Notes under the pieces: generated by a model
The model's database searches: none
What the model was told of the DNA's origin: nothing
The model's input: the letters and a program-made list of their open reading frames with translations, nothing else
Program-made: the position numbers and the translations under genes
Source of the DNA: Sporobolomyces roseus
Lineage: Eukaryota; Basidiomycota; Microbotryomycetes; Sporidiobolales; Sporidiobolaceae
Direction: 5' to 3'
Length of the DNA stretch: 64,000 bases
NCBI GenBank assembly: GCA_016617785.1
Contig: JADILM010000012.1
Location: 62,001 to 126,000 of the forward strand
Part shown: in pieces, positions 35,157 through 46,801 of the stretch
Position numbering within the stretch: the stretch's first letter is position 1
Layout: each line of letters begins with the position of its first letter

Positions 35157-35618
35157 AAGGAAAAAGAGGAAAAGAGAGGGGAGAGAATGGAGGTTGAGGA
35201 CTGTCGTCTTAGTGTTTCGTGATCGAGTTAATTGCAGATTGTGGAGTTTGTTAAGTCTGTCTGTTTAGTCATGTTGTCATTCCTTACCTTGTCATTTTCA
35301 ATCTTTCGACTGAGTTAAGCGTTTTCATCGGTTTTCGACTTTCTGCGAATTGTAGTTCGCAATGTCGGTTATGGAGAATCGCACTCGTTGCTCGTAGCCA
35401 CATCGACGAATGAACCTCCACATAGGGTGCAGGGAGTTGAGAGCGATGAGCGAGAAGGCGATGTTTACAGGTAGGTTGACTCAAAGATACACAAAATCTG
35501 GGTCTCTACAAACGTCATCAGCGATTTCGTTTTTCGCTGAGAAGATCGTTGAAGACTCACGGACAAAATTGGAGAAGCATGCAAGCAGAAGGAGAAACGA
35601 ATTCGAAGCGTTTCAGTT
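35157..35618. other. convergent intergenic region between the kinase and CBP4
   Basis: 3' flanks of two convergent genes. No gene or RNA recognised. Confidence 0.5.
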
Positions 35619-36038
35619 TTACTTCTTGTCATTTTTAGGATCGAAATCGTCTGCCCAAACTGGACTATCACTGTTTGCCCTCGCCTATTCACCAGAGACT
35701 ACATCAGCATGGTCTCATACAAGAACGAGAGAGGAGGATAATTTACTTTGATAGCGTCTAATCTAGTTTGAGATTCCCTCGCCAATTGATCCCTCGCACC
35801 TTGAGTTAACCTCCTCTGTTCATCCACTTTCCTCTTCAAATCTGGTGACAAGGCATCATAAAACTCTTTCTCTGTTGGTGTAGTGACTATCTCGGGAATG
35901 GGGTTCGATCAGTAGAGGCAACAGTTGAGGGAGAGAGAGGGGGGGAATGGGAGACGTACAGGCCATGATCCCGTATCCGAGAGTAGTGATACCGAGAGTT
36001 AGGAGAATAGCTGAACCGATTGGAATACGTCCTGACAT
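35619..36038 (-). CDS. CBP4: mitochondrial cytochrome bc1 assembly factor Cbp4
   Basis: Small inner-membrane protein needed for cytochrome b and complex III assembly. Three exons: 35960-36038 (MSGRIPIGSAILLTLGITTL with GYGIMA), a second starting at 35886, and a third after an ...GAATAG acceptor. The spliced protein has one N-terminal TM, then FTTPTEKEFYDALSPDLKRK with VDEQRRL, and ends DSPVWADDFDPKNDKK. The TTPTxxx(L/F)...LSP(D/E)L motif and the late P(V/I)W motif match yeast Cbp4 (TTPTDEQ..., DPIWK). About 94 aa. The acceptor for exon 3 was chosen as the one that keeps frame and restores the PVW motif. Confidence 0.85.
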
Positions 36039-36376
36039 GATTGGAAGGTCGAGAGTGAACTGTTGGAGATCAAGAAGAGTTAGAGAGAGATCGTCTTGCT
36101 TGACCTGCAACTGTTCACTTGCTCTGATCCAATACAACCAGAGTACACACTCGAGCAGCTCAAGAACAAGCCACACGCTCCTGAACCTCTACAAGGCAGA
36201 ACTATCCAGTTTCCTCAACCTCATCCTTTCCGAAATCTAGCAGGCCTCAACTTCGACTCCCTGGCCTCTAGAGCGTCCACAGACTGCTCATATACAACCA
36301 GGAGATCCTCCAATCTAGCTATACTGCTCGAATCGACCACATAGCGCGAAGTACTCGTCTTTCAACTTGAATAATT

Positions 36377-37147
36377 ATGGTTCGCTTCAAACATCGTTAC
36401 CTCCTATGCGAACTAGCCTACCCAACTCTCGACTCTCTCTCTCACCTTCCCTCCCTCGTACTCTCCCCCTCGACGTCCTCTCCTCAACCTACCTCCTCAA
36501 ATCCTTCAAATCCCCCTCCTCTCTCTCCTCCTCCAAGCATCACAGAATCCTCCCTGATCCACTTACTCCGCGAGTCTTTATCCATAAATTTCGGTGACTT
36601 GGGAGCTGGTGAAGTAGGTGGTACATTCTCGAGTAAACTACAACCCCTTTCCTCTCTCTCCCTCTTTCTCTCCCATCCCAAGCTGATCTCGACTGAGTGA
36701 TTTGGATGAGTTTTAGTTAAATATCTTTCACCTCAAACCTCTACTCTAATAATCAGAGTTTCTCGAGAACATTACCGAACTTTATGGGCCTCCCTAACTC
36801 TCTTGAGACGAATTGGTGGACATCCCGTAATAGTTCGAGTCACTCATGTTTCAGGTACAAAAACCCTCTCTCTTCCTTAACTCAAGGGAAATGGCTGATA
36901 GAGGGAAGGGTGGAGAATAGGTACTATAAGGAAAGTACAACATGCGGCTATTGAACAAGATCGAAAGAATATCTTGTTGAGCCATAGGAGGGCACTCGAA
37001 AGGGAGAGGGAGAGAGAGAGAGGGAAGAAGAGGGAGGTGAAGAAGGGAGTGAGTGGGGGAACGGAAAAGGTTGGGGGAGAAGGGGAGGAGAGTGTTGAGA
37101 AAAAGTTGGAGGAAAGTCAAGAGAGAATCATGGGATTGGAAGCGTAG
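36377..37147 (+). CDS. POP5: RNase P/MRP protein subunit Pop5
   Basis: Shared subunit of RNase P and RNase MRP (tRNA 5' and rRNA processing). Exon 1 (36377-36632) begins MVRFKHRYLLCELAYPTLDS, the classic Pop5 N-terminus, then a Ser/Pro insert and LIHLLRESLSINFGDLGAGE. Exon 2 starts at 36717 and in phase gives SIKYLSPQTSTLIIRVSREH, YRTLWASLTLLRRIGGHPVI and VRVTHVS. The third exon gives GTIRKVQHAAIEQDRKNIL. The C-terminus is a long charged Arg/Glu/Lys tail. The Ser/Pro insert between the first beta strand and the helix makes it longer than the yeast protein. The ATG is reinforced by the motif. Confidence 0.9.
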
Positions 37148-37505
37148 GGAAGGGGAGTCGGCACATTGTAAGGACACGGAAATGAAGGGGATTTTCAGTC
37201 GGACAGTATGTGTGGGGCGTTTTTGAAAGGTACTCTGTCTCTGTTGTTGTAACCAGTAAACAAATCAATTTTCACATTTTCAACTTGTGCGAAATTTCGT
37301 TTTCGTTATTCGCAGCCCATTTTCATCCACTCCCTCCTTCTTCGCGTCCTTTCTCGCTCTTTCTTCAACCCCGTCGATCACTGTCTAGCACTCATTAACT
37401 TGAAGAGGTAGTGTTTCCCCCCCACCACTCGAAATTCCCGCCTCCCCTCTTCTTCCTCCTCCTCTTCTCTTAACTTGTCCCTCACCTCGCCCACCCGCTC
37501 TACAA

Positions 37506-39186
37506 ATGGGTCAAGGAGAATCAGTCCCTTCTTCCCAATCGCACGATCCATCCTTGACGACCTCGACCGCATTCCACGTGCTTCGAATCGCTGAGAACTC
37601 TCCAGCTTCCCAAGCAGATTTGGATCCATTCTTTGATTTCATCGTTGGAATAAACACTCAATTACTCGTACGTACCATCTCTCTTATCTACTTATTATTC
37701 GGACTGGAGCTGATAAGAGTAGAGATTGAGGGGGAAAATCAGGGTGATGAGATTGATTTATTGACTGAAGTATTAGAAGGGAATGAAGGGAGAGAAGTTG
37801 GATTGATGGTTTATAGTACGAAAAGGAAAGCTGTACGAGGTGAGCTCTCCTCTCCCTTTGGAAACAACGAAAGCCTTTCGTTCTTTCAAATCCGAGTGTT
37901 TCGCTCATCCTCTCTCTCTCGTTCGTATAGATGTCTATGTAACACCTTCAAGAGATTGGTCCACTACTGGAGGATCGAGAGGTGGAGAAGTAGATGGCGA
38001 GCCCTCACTCTTGGGACTCTCTCTAAGACTTTGTAACCCTCAACACGCACTCGAACAAGTCTGGCACGTACTCGAAGTACTCGAAGGCTCTCCTGCTCAA
38101 TCTGCAGGGTTGGTGCCCTTTGGGGATTGGATTATTGGATATTCTGGAGGAGTTTTGAGAGGAGAAGGTGATTTCTATGATGTCGTTGAATCGGTAAGTT
38201 AGACTTTCTCTGAACTTGAATACCATAAGGGGATGCTGACAGAGTATGGGAGGATAGCATACGGATAAACCTTTGAGATTGTTTGTGTATAATTCGGATT
38301 ATGATGTGACGAGAGAAGCGATTTTGGTACCGAATCGAACTTGGGGAGGTGAAGGTCTTCTGGGAGCTGGTGTGGGATATGGTGAGCTCTACACTTCTTC
38401 CTATCTAGCTGACTCAATTGAGCAAGCACTGATATCGAGTCGTGATTGGCCTCAGGTCTCTTACATCGAATTCCAAAACCTCCTTCCCAACCCGCTCAAT
38501 CAGATCCCTATCATCACCAACAACAACCTACCGCACCTTCTCAACAAACTTCATACCAACGTTCCTCTCTCCCTTCAGCTCCTCCACCTCCACCACCCCA
38601 AACCAACTCTCGTTATTCAGCTCCTCCCCCTCGCAATAATCCCGCTGCCCCTCCCCCTTCTTCCTCTCAATACCGTTCACCACCACGCTCTGCCCCTGCA
38701 CCTCTCGCACCTCAACCCTCACCATCTCGCACGACTCAGCCTCCTCCTCCTCCAGCTCGTCGAGTAGCCGCAGTCTCTCCCCCTCCCTCTCAAACACGCA
38801 ATACCATTTCTCCTCCAGCTCGTAAATATATTCCAGCTCCCCCATCTTCTCAACCACCTCCTCAACCCCGAACGTACACTCAACATCCTTCTTTCAATTA
38901 TTCATCCCAATCGCAAGCAGGAGGAGGAGGAGGGGATACGAGTATTTCATTCGGAGAGTATGATGTTTCAGAAGGAGTTTCTATCGTAGCTAGTGAAACT
39001 GGAGAAGAAGGTGGTGGGGAAGAAGATTTGTCGTTTGGGGATGGCGGAGATGAGAGATTTGGGGGACAGGCAAAGGAAAGGGAAAGGTTTGCGAGTTATG
39101 GAAGTGCGGGTGGGTTCAGACAGGGGCAGGGAGGAGGGTATGGGAAAGGTGGTGCGCAGATCATTGCTGAGGAAGCGGATGAGTAG
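37506..39186 (+). CDS. GRH1: Golgi reassembly stacking protein (GRASP/Grh1)
   Basis: Peripheral membrane protein with two PDZ-like GRASP domains, involved in ER-Golgi organisation and unconventional secretion. The N-terminus MGQGESVPS fits N-myristoylation at Gly2. PDZ1: [20 protein letters not shown] with [11 protein letters not shown]2: [20 protein letters not shown] and [20 protein letters not shown]. The family signature is [20 protein letters not shown], split by an intron. A long Pro/Ser/Gln-rich tail follows (SPR-like), ending in an acidic and Gly-rich region (...[12 protein letters not shown]). About five exons. N-myristoylation is a prediction from the first residues. Confidence 0.93.
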
Positions 39187-39488
39187 TCATTTTGAAGCGA
39201 GTTGAGAACGAAAGAACGAGGGTTCCATATTCCCTTTCGATCAGCACTTGACCCCGAAGACCAGGTCAGAAGCTAGGGAATCGAAAGAGCGTGATTTTCG
39301 TAATCTCGAGCAGCGCTAGGGGAGAGAACGGATTTCCAAGGTTTCCGATTCGGAATCTACAGAAAAGCAAAGACTACTAGTTATGAGAGAGACGAAATAA
39401 GAAATTTTGAGATGAGCAGGGGAGGGCAAGGGATATACAGTGAAAAAGAGAGAAAAGGGTTGGAAAGTGAGCCAGAATGTCCTTTTTC

Positions 39489-41538
39489 TTAAATCTTGGT
39501 CTCCTCTACACCTTTAGTGATTTCCTCAGTTCCTTCCTTCTTTGACCAGGGAGCAGTCGAAGCGGCGGTGTGAGGAGGTTCATCTTTTCCAACGAGAGGG
39601 ACAGGAGGGGGAAGGTTCGAGGTGTTTGAGTTTGATCGATTGTTGTTGTTGTTCGAGGAGTTCTTGCGTTGAGCGCCAGGAGCCAAAGGTCCCTTTCTCT
39701 CCCACTTGTCCTCACTTCCCTTCTTCTCTCTCTCCTCAAACTTCTTTTCCTCTTTAGGAGGTTCAGCAGCTTTCTTCTCGGCAGCTTCAGCACGTTGTTT
39801 CGCCAATTTCTCTTCAAACTCCTTTTCTTTCGAGGAGGTATCGATAGGTTTCGCTGATCCGAACGGGTTGGATTTCGAGGAAGAACCGGTCGAAGGAGTG
39901 GCGGGGTTCGAGGAAGGGGCAATGGCGGTCGTTGAGGCTGAACGAGCAGAGAGTTGGAGAGGTCGACGAGCGATTGGGATCTCAGAGTTGGCTGAAGACA
40001 GCAAACATTCTTCTGTCAATTATCGAATCTCTCGAGAGGGAGTGAAAGAGAGAGTGCGTACGCTCAGCTCCAGGTCCGCCACGTCCACCGAATCCAGTTC
40101 CGAAAGATCTCCTCTCACTTCCAGGAGGAGGAGGGGGTAAACTTCCACCTCTCGACCAAGTAGCATCTCCATCTGCCCTCGAAGGGTCACCTCCCGCACC
40201 CGAGAAAGTCCTCCTAGGAGCTTCAGGAGCTGAAGGGGTGAACTTTCCACCTCTGATAGGACCCTCCCTTTCAATTTCGACAGGAGCGGCTCTCTCGAAT
40301 CCACTGAATCCAGGTCCTCGATCTTCCCTCGGTCCAGCTCCTCGATCTCCACGGTTGAATCCTCCTCCGAATCCACGATCGGGAGCAGGTGCAGAAGGAG
40401 TGAATTTTCCACCTCGAATAGGTCCTTCCCTTTCAACTTCCTCGAATCCTCCTCCACCTTGTCTCTCGAATCCTCCTGTACGGGGAGCTCCGAATCCTCC
40501 TGAACGTCCTCCAGCTCCGCCGAGGGAAGGGAGAGGTCCAGTACGTTCCCAAGATGAAGCTTCGTCCGCACGACCCATACGAGAAGTTTGTGCTTCAGCT
40601 ACCGAGATTCGAACGACTCGTCCACCGAGATCTTGACCAGAAAGAGACAAGGCATTCTTGAGATCGTCGAGAGTGTTGAATTCGACATAACCGAATCCTC
40701 GAGGTTTCCCATCTTGTCCTGAAACTAATCGAACTGATTTAACCTGTACGGGGTTTCAAGAATCACGATATCAGTCATTGTCGAGAGTGATAAGGAGAGA
40801 TTTGAAAGCGTACGCCGAGTCCAGTGAAGAAGTCCTCGACATCAGGTTCGATCACTTCGAAAGTCAAGTTTCCGACGAAACAAGTGAAAGGAGGTTCAGT
40901 AGGCATAGGTACTTCAGCACGTTGAGGTCTTCCATCATCGTAACGATCCCTTCCTCCTCCGAAACCTGCACACTCAAACCCTCATCAGCCAACTAATCTT
41001 TCGACTTTTCGAGAGAGAGAGAGGAGTAGTTTACCTCCAGGTCCATCTCGAGCTCCACCTTGCATATTACGACTCAAATGAGAACCGCCTAATCCAGATC
41101 CATCTCCTCCTCCTCCCATAGCAGAAGCTAAGAAAAACACATCCCCCCCAAAAGACAGGTCGAACAAATCAGCACTTCTTTCTTTTGCTCGAGTCGAGGT
41201 AAAGTGGGAGCGTACGACCAGTAGGAAGAGTATCCATTTCATCGGCCCATGAACCTCCGGTGTCTATTGACGTCAAAACGAGTTGATTAGTTTAATTTGC
41301 ATTTAGTGAGATATGTGTGAAAGTGGAAGAGTGGAAAGGTGGGACTCACTCTCGTCGGCTAGGAAGGAACCCAAGTCCATCTTTTGACCTTTTTTAGACT
41401 AGGATTCATTCGTAGACGAGGTTGTGGAGAAGGTGAGGGCGAAATAGACAAGAGTGATGAGAAAGTGGACAATTGAATATCAGCGATCTGATCAAAGAGG
41501 GAGTAGAAGGAGAGGACTGGACCTACTTTAGGAGGCAT
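39489..41538 (-). CDS. TIF3: translation initiation factor eIF4B
   Basis: RNA-binding cofactor of eIF4A/4F. Exon 1 is a 12-nt micro-exon (MPPK) that joins SKKGQKMDLGSFLADE in phase; DLGSFLADE and WADEM are typical of fungal eIF4B. The RRM has RNP2 (TCFVGNLTF) and RNP1 (GKPRGFGYVEF). After it comes an Arg/Gly/Phe-rich region with two copies of REGPIRGGKFTPSAP, like the repeats of yeast Tif3. The C-terminal part is a Glu/Lys/Ala helix (EFEEKLAKQRAEAAEKKAAE) and an Asn/Ser tail ending GVEETKI. About six exons. Confidence 0.92.
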
Positions 41539-41703
41539 ATTGTATTGTATATGGGTTGGTTTGATTGATTCTACCTGAGGTTGTGGGAATGCAGAAGAGA
41601 CGAACTATAACTGAGATTCCTTCCTCTCTCTCTCTCTCTCCCATTCCAACCCTCCTCTACACTCTCTGACCAAGCTAGCAAGTAAATACAAAGTGTCACA
41701 AAG

Positions 41704-42165
41704 ATGCAAAGATCCCTACAATCCCTCCTGCACCCAATGAAACGAATCGCCCTCTCTTCACCTCGATTCCAATCTACTTCTTCCTCTTCTCCCTCCTCAT
41801 CCACACCTACAGATTCTACTCCCTCTCACTACCTCATAACCCTCCTCCGTTCCCCACTCCATTTATCACCAGCGATCAAATCATCTCTCTCCTCCCTAGG
41901 CCTCTACAAACGTTTATCATCCACGATAGTTCCCATCTCTCAAACGAACCAGGGTTACATCTTACGAGCGAAAGAACTCGTCGGAGTTAAATTGATCACG
42001 AAGGAGGAAGTCGAGAAGGCGGGTAGGAGGGAATGGAGGGAGAGAGAAGGGGAGGGGAGGAGGGGGAGTGGATTGAGGGTGAGAGAAGGTCAGGGGAAAG
42101 ATGGGGTTATTAGAGTAGGATCAGAGAGGGCGAGAGGAGAGGAGAGGGGGTTCAAGGTGTTGTGA
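41704..42165 (+). CDS. MRPL33: mitochondrial large ribosomal subunit protein uL30m
   Basis: A single exon of 153 aa. The Ser-rich, Arg-containing N-terminus (MQRSLQSLLHPMKRIALSSP) is a likely mitochondrial targeting signal. The L30 domain follows: HYLITLLRSPLHLSPAIKSS, LSSLGLYKRLSSTIVPISQT and NQGYILRAKELVGVKLI. The last 50 residues are Arg/Glu/Gly-rich and outside the core. The gene diverges from TIF3 with about 165 nt between start codons. Confidence 0.86.
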   Translation: MQRSLQSLLHPMKRIALSSPRFQSTSSSSPSSSTPTDSTPSHYLITLLRSPLHLSPAIKSSLSSLGLYKRLSSTIVPISQTNQGYILRAKELVGVKLITKEEVEKAGRREWREREGEGRRGSGLRVREGQGKDGVIRVGSERARGEERGFKVL

Positions 42166-42546
42166 GGAACGAGCGAAACGAGGGAATTTGGGGAGGAAAC
42201 GACAAGGGAGAGGTATCTCTGAGAGGGTGAACGGACGGTCGAGGAGGGGGAGGGAGGATAGCAGAGAACCAAGCGTTGTACTATAGGATGAGATGTGTTA
42301 GGGTCGCTCAGCTATATCGAACAAATACACTTTTTTAGACGATTCTGTTCTCTCGTTCGTTTCGTTGCACATTTCGAGGCGAGCTCGCCGTCCTTGAACG
42401 TCTCTATCGTTGCTCTCCTCGCTCGACTCGCTCGTAATATGTGAAGCGGATAACCTGCGTGTTGTATTCGAAAACAGCAACAACACACCCAAAAAAAAAC
42501 CGCAACAAAAGACTTCCTTTCTTCCTTTTTCCCTCTCACACTATCC

Positions 42547-45500
42547 TCACTGTTCCTCCGGATCATAAAACAAAGTCCTCCTCTCATCGCACCTCCACCT
42601 AATTCTCCCATCCTGCGTTTCATCCTCCCAACTCTCCACGACCCATTCCCTCAATTCCCCCAAATCTTCTTCTTTCACAGGTTCTCCCAATTTCCCATTC
42701 CTCTCTAGATCGCGCTTGAGAGTCGGGAGGTTGCCGAGTAAGGGTTCTAGTCGACGACGGAAAGAGGCGAGTGCGGAAGGTGAACCGGAGGGACCGAAGA
42801 GGGATGAAGAGGGAGGTAGGCCGGGGAAGAAAGCATCCTATGAAACAGAGGGGGTTTAGTGGGAGGAGCGGAAGGGAGAGAGAGGGGGGACGTACGGCGT
42901 GACGACCTGTGAATTCTAAGAGGAGTCGAGGGGATGAGGGGTGAGCAGGAGGAAGGGAATCGTCGGAAAGGAGGAGGGCGAATTGAAACATGTATGCGAC
43001 TTGATCGTGCTCTACACACTTCGTCAATCCCTTCGAAAGACTACGGAAGACCACCAAAAGAGGTTTCAGTGAAGAGAGCAAGGGAGAGGAGGAAAGTAAG
43101 ACGAACGGTTCTTCGCAAGAAGGGCAGTAAGCAACGACGAAATCTTCAATCTTGTCAGGTTTGTAATCGATCACTCGAGCGGTGGTCAAAGACGTTCCAG
43201 TGAAACCTGCTGTCGTCTTGACGAGGCTTGAAAGAGGTGAAGGGCGATCGAGGTTGACGGTGTTGAATGGTGAAGCTAAGGAAAGGACGGGATTGTCAGC
43301 GAGAGTGAAGGGGGGAAGAGCAGGAGAGGGTAGACGCACCGAACGGATCATCGTAAATCGTTTCCTCGATGATTTCTTGTGTATTCATCGTGAGGTGAGG
43401 GTTATTGACTTTGTCGTCCAAACTCGAATCACAGTAACGTTTGCGACGGCTGTCTTCCTTTCAAGAGCATCAGTTCCCGGTGGAAGTAGCAATGCATCAG
43501 AGAGAAAGAGATACGCACGCATTGAAATCTTTGTACCAAAGACTCGACTGGACTCGATCAGTCGGAAGAATCATAACATCGGTCTTGTTAGGTCTGCCAG
43601 CATCGATAAACATCGTAGCTTCCAGCAAGCCATTCTCGTCCGTCAATTTTGGCCGAACATTCCTACAATTAACGAACCTCCCCTTCAAATTCTCCTCTGG
43701 ATTTCGAGAAAACTCGACCAATGGTTTCGCTTGATGACCGTAAACTGAGATTTGAAGCGTGTATTGACCGGGTAATCGCACTTGCGATATATCTTCATAA
43801 CAGATCATTTGCTCGTTGCGAGTGTAATCGGTGATGTAGAGTTGAACAGCGTCCATTGAACTGATAGAAGAAGTGCTGTGAGGATTATAAAATTTGACGA
43901 TCTACACCAAAGAGAGAACCTATCAGTCGCACTCAGGTCAAAGAGGAGGGGAGAAAGAGAGAGAACTTACCTCCCCTTGAACGTCTGCGAAAACTGTGGG
44001 CTCAAGTTGACTGATCGTGACCTGTTTCCTCCCATTCCCACCTCCCTTTGAAAGCTGCTTACTAACTACTTTCACATCGACAGGAGCCTTGTCTAATCCA
44101 ATACCAGGGTCGACATGATTCCCAACGACATCGTAACGTTTCGACCAAAGTGCGAGATCTCGAGCGTAAATCAATTCATCTTCTGAGAACTTCGCTAGTC
44201 GTTGAGCGCATTGAGGGAGAGTCTTGACGAGATCCGAACCGGGTTGATAGGATCGAGCTTTCTCGGAGGGGATGACGAGGAATCTTCCTTTGTTTAAGCC
44301 ACCGAAAGCAACGAGCCAATCATTCTTTTTCTGCCACTGCTCACCTCGAGCGAAACATGTCAGGGAGTCGATAAGGAGTGGAGAGAAAGTAGAAGACGAA
44401 CGTTGAGCTCCTGAATGATGAGAACGTCTCCATTCTCGAAAACGGGTAGCTTGTCCTCGGGTCCGAAGAAATTCAAACGAATCGGAGTTTTGACTTGAGT
44501 CGGATCGTAAAGCCATATCTCGGTGCTAGGATCTGTCGAGTGATCGAGGGCATCAGATACAAATCGGCAAGCTGACAGGTCGAATCGGGCTCACCGTTCT
44601 TCGTTTTGAAGATTTCTCGTTTGAGAATAGCGATAGCGATCACGTTCATCTTTCCTTGATTCCCTGCACCTCCCGAGAAGGTGCTCAATTGAGTGTACTG
44701 AAGCTTTGTCTTCTCCTGTGATCGGGAGTAGTGTCAGCACACTCGTCATGCCGCGAATGAGGAAAAGCAGAACGAACCGATTTCAATCCCCATTCTCTCC
44801 TGTCTTCTCTCCTGACTCGCTTCTGTTTCTTCTTCATCGGTTGCTCATCTTCCTCCTCACTCTTCTCCTCTGCTGAGTCATCACTAAGCTCCGAATCCGA
44901 TTCATCGACTCGACGAGGTGCAGCTTGACCTTTGTAAGGGTTTTCGGGATTAGGTTCAGGTACAGCGAGAATCTCTTCATCGAGTGTAGCGTTGCCAGTA
45001 CGATTGGTGAGTCTAGCGATAGCGCGAAGATCTTTCGAGGTAGATTTCGAAGATGGTCGAGAAGAGGGTCGAGAATGAGGATTCGTAGATTCGACAATGT
45101 AGCGTTGTTGAGTTGAATTCACTGAGCTCTGCTGAGTCGAAGGCGCTGAACCATTGTTGTCTTTATCAGATCAAAGTACAATCAGCTCTGTGATAGTACT
45201 GAGGAGAGAGGGAGAGGGCTCACCTCGGAAATTGAATTTCTTTCCTCCTTTATTCCAACCCCACCACCCTTTCACCCCCTTAGGAAACACGACGCAATAC
45301 ATCTGATTCCCATTTCCGTCGAGTTGAGGACCTCCAGACTTCTTCTTCATAGCTTCCACTACACCATATTTCGCTTTGATGCAAACCTTTCGACCTAAAC
45401 TTGCGAAATTCTTGATCGCTTCTTCTGCCCATTCCCCTCTGAACTGAATCGATAGTTCGTTCTCTTCTTCATCTTTGATCTGTATCTTGGCTACTCCATC

Positions 45501-45620
45501 ACGGTAAGGAGAACAGAGTGAGAGTTTGCCTTGAAGTAACGATTCACCCTTGACTGAAGCGAAATTGACTTTTTTGAACGGGAGGACGTTTGGATTCATT
45601 TCCTCCTCATCGCTAGACAT
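42547..45620 (-). CDS. POT1: telomere end-binding protein Pot1
   Basis: Predicted shelterin subunit that binds the telomeric 3' overhang through OB folds. The start is MSSDEEEMNPNVLPFKKVNF. Early segment: LLQGKLSLCSPYRDGVAKIQ and FPKGVKGWWGWNKGGKKFNF. After an acidic, Lys-rich linker come KMNVIAIAILKREIFKTKN, EIWLYDPTQVKTPIRLNFFG (OB1-like), SSISSMDAVQLYITDYTRNE, LPGQYTLQISVYGHQAKPLV and LKGRFVNCRNVRPKLTDENG (OB2-like). The C-terminal part has a probable zinc motif, YCPSCEEPF...CVEHDQ, and ends LFYDPEEQ. The order fits Pot1, including the C-terminal zinc-containing OB. About 10 exons. A diverged Pot1 is the best reading; another OB-fold protein cannot be fully excluded. Confidence 0.8.
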
Positions 45621-46801
45621 CCTTCGAGTGGGTTTTGAGGGCTGTATCGAGTTGAGAGTGAAGAGTAGGAAGCCAAAAGTCGCAAGTTCGTTTGATGAAA
45701 GGTTCCTCTCTTCCCACTACTTCGAAAGCTACTCGACGCGCTCTTGAACTGCTCTGGAGCACACTCGTAACGCCTCCAACCTTTAAACAGAATCTTCAAG
45801 CGAGCCTTCCGCTCTATTGACCGCGTTTTCAATTCTTCCCCATCTCTCAACATCTCCTCCCCAGCCCCACAAGGCCACGAGATGGAATGAATATCTATAC
45901 GAGTGCTTCCTCGCAAGGTTAGTAAGTTATGCCTCTCTCTTCTATACACGCCCGCTGATCGAGTTTGAGTAGCTTTCATCGACGAATTTCAAGGGCGACA
46001 GACCAGCTACAATGACACACAAACTCGCTATACACTCACAAGAGCCTGACGCTTTCGCTACGTTCACGAGGGTGTTCTTGCGCTCATCAATGCAAGAAAA
46101 GGAAGGTACGAGCTAGTTTTGGAGGAACCAAACGCACAAGTCCTTACTCCTCGATCTACCGTTGCCCCTCAAAGACGAAGGATGATCACGTCAGATAGAC
46201 TTTACGTGCGAGGGACTGACGATAAACTGCGAGGAGAATGAATTCGAGCTGAAATAATTAAAGCAAAGGGTTGCGAAGAGAGTGTTCTCTTCGTTCGGTA
46301 CGTCCGCTCTTTCGCTCTCGCTCATGTCTCTCAACAAACCGAATTTTAACCAGTAGCATTTTCCTGTCGATTCATAGGGCTCTTGATATTGTAGAGTCAG
46401 CAAGATTTCTCATTAACTCCGATCGGATAGCGAAAACCAGACGTCGTCTTATCCTCGCCAAGATGGTGCTGATGAACCTTTGGGAGGTATCGCGAGGGAT
46501 CGACACAGTGAAGAGCTATTGAACCCTTGAATGAAACGAGTTTGTAAGCAGTTTCGAGGTCTCTTTTCTCTCTTTCTCCTCTGTTTCGGACAAGCGTGGC
46601 TATAGACTCTTCGGACAGGTCACTGCAGGAAGTCTACTCTCTCGAGATCATCGTTGGCGTTGGCGGGGAAGCGAGTTCCTCCGCTTCGTCGTGACCCCCC
46701 TCTTTTTCTCATGCTCGGTTTTCGTTTTTCGCTCAGATGCTGCTTCGACCTTTTTTTCCGAAAGATTCGCCTCTTTGCTTCGTTCATATCACATAGGTGC
46801 G
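45621..46801. other. intergenic region between POT1 and F-box-like C
   Basis: No supported gene in about 1.2 kb. It should hold the promoters of POT1 (-) and F-box-like C (+). A short frame from about 46011 (MTHKLAIHSQEPDAFATFTR) ends at a GTACGA and finds no partner exon. Confidence 0.45.

Noticed and set aside
35410..35751. 113-codon plus-strand frame opposite CBP4
   Set aside because: Antisense to CBP4 exons that match the family; no domain.
38528..38857. minus-strand frame rich in Glu within GRH1
   Set aside because: Antisense shadow of the Pro/Gln-rich GRASP tail; CT-rich coding strands give such acidic antisense frames throughout this window.
39506..39922. Arg/Leu-rich minus-strand frame within eIF4B
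   Set aside because: It is a shifted frame of the eIF4B C-terminal Glu/Lys helix; the eIF4B frame is supported by its domains upstream.
42620..45620. Subtelomeric location because POT1 is present
   Set aside because: POT1 gene position says nothing about telomere proximity. No telomeric repeats were seen and the region is dense in core genes.
45596..45979. 127-codon minus-strand frame upstream of POT1
   Set aside because: Overlaps the POT1 start in another frame and has no domain; POT1's MSSDEEEMNPN start is more convincing.
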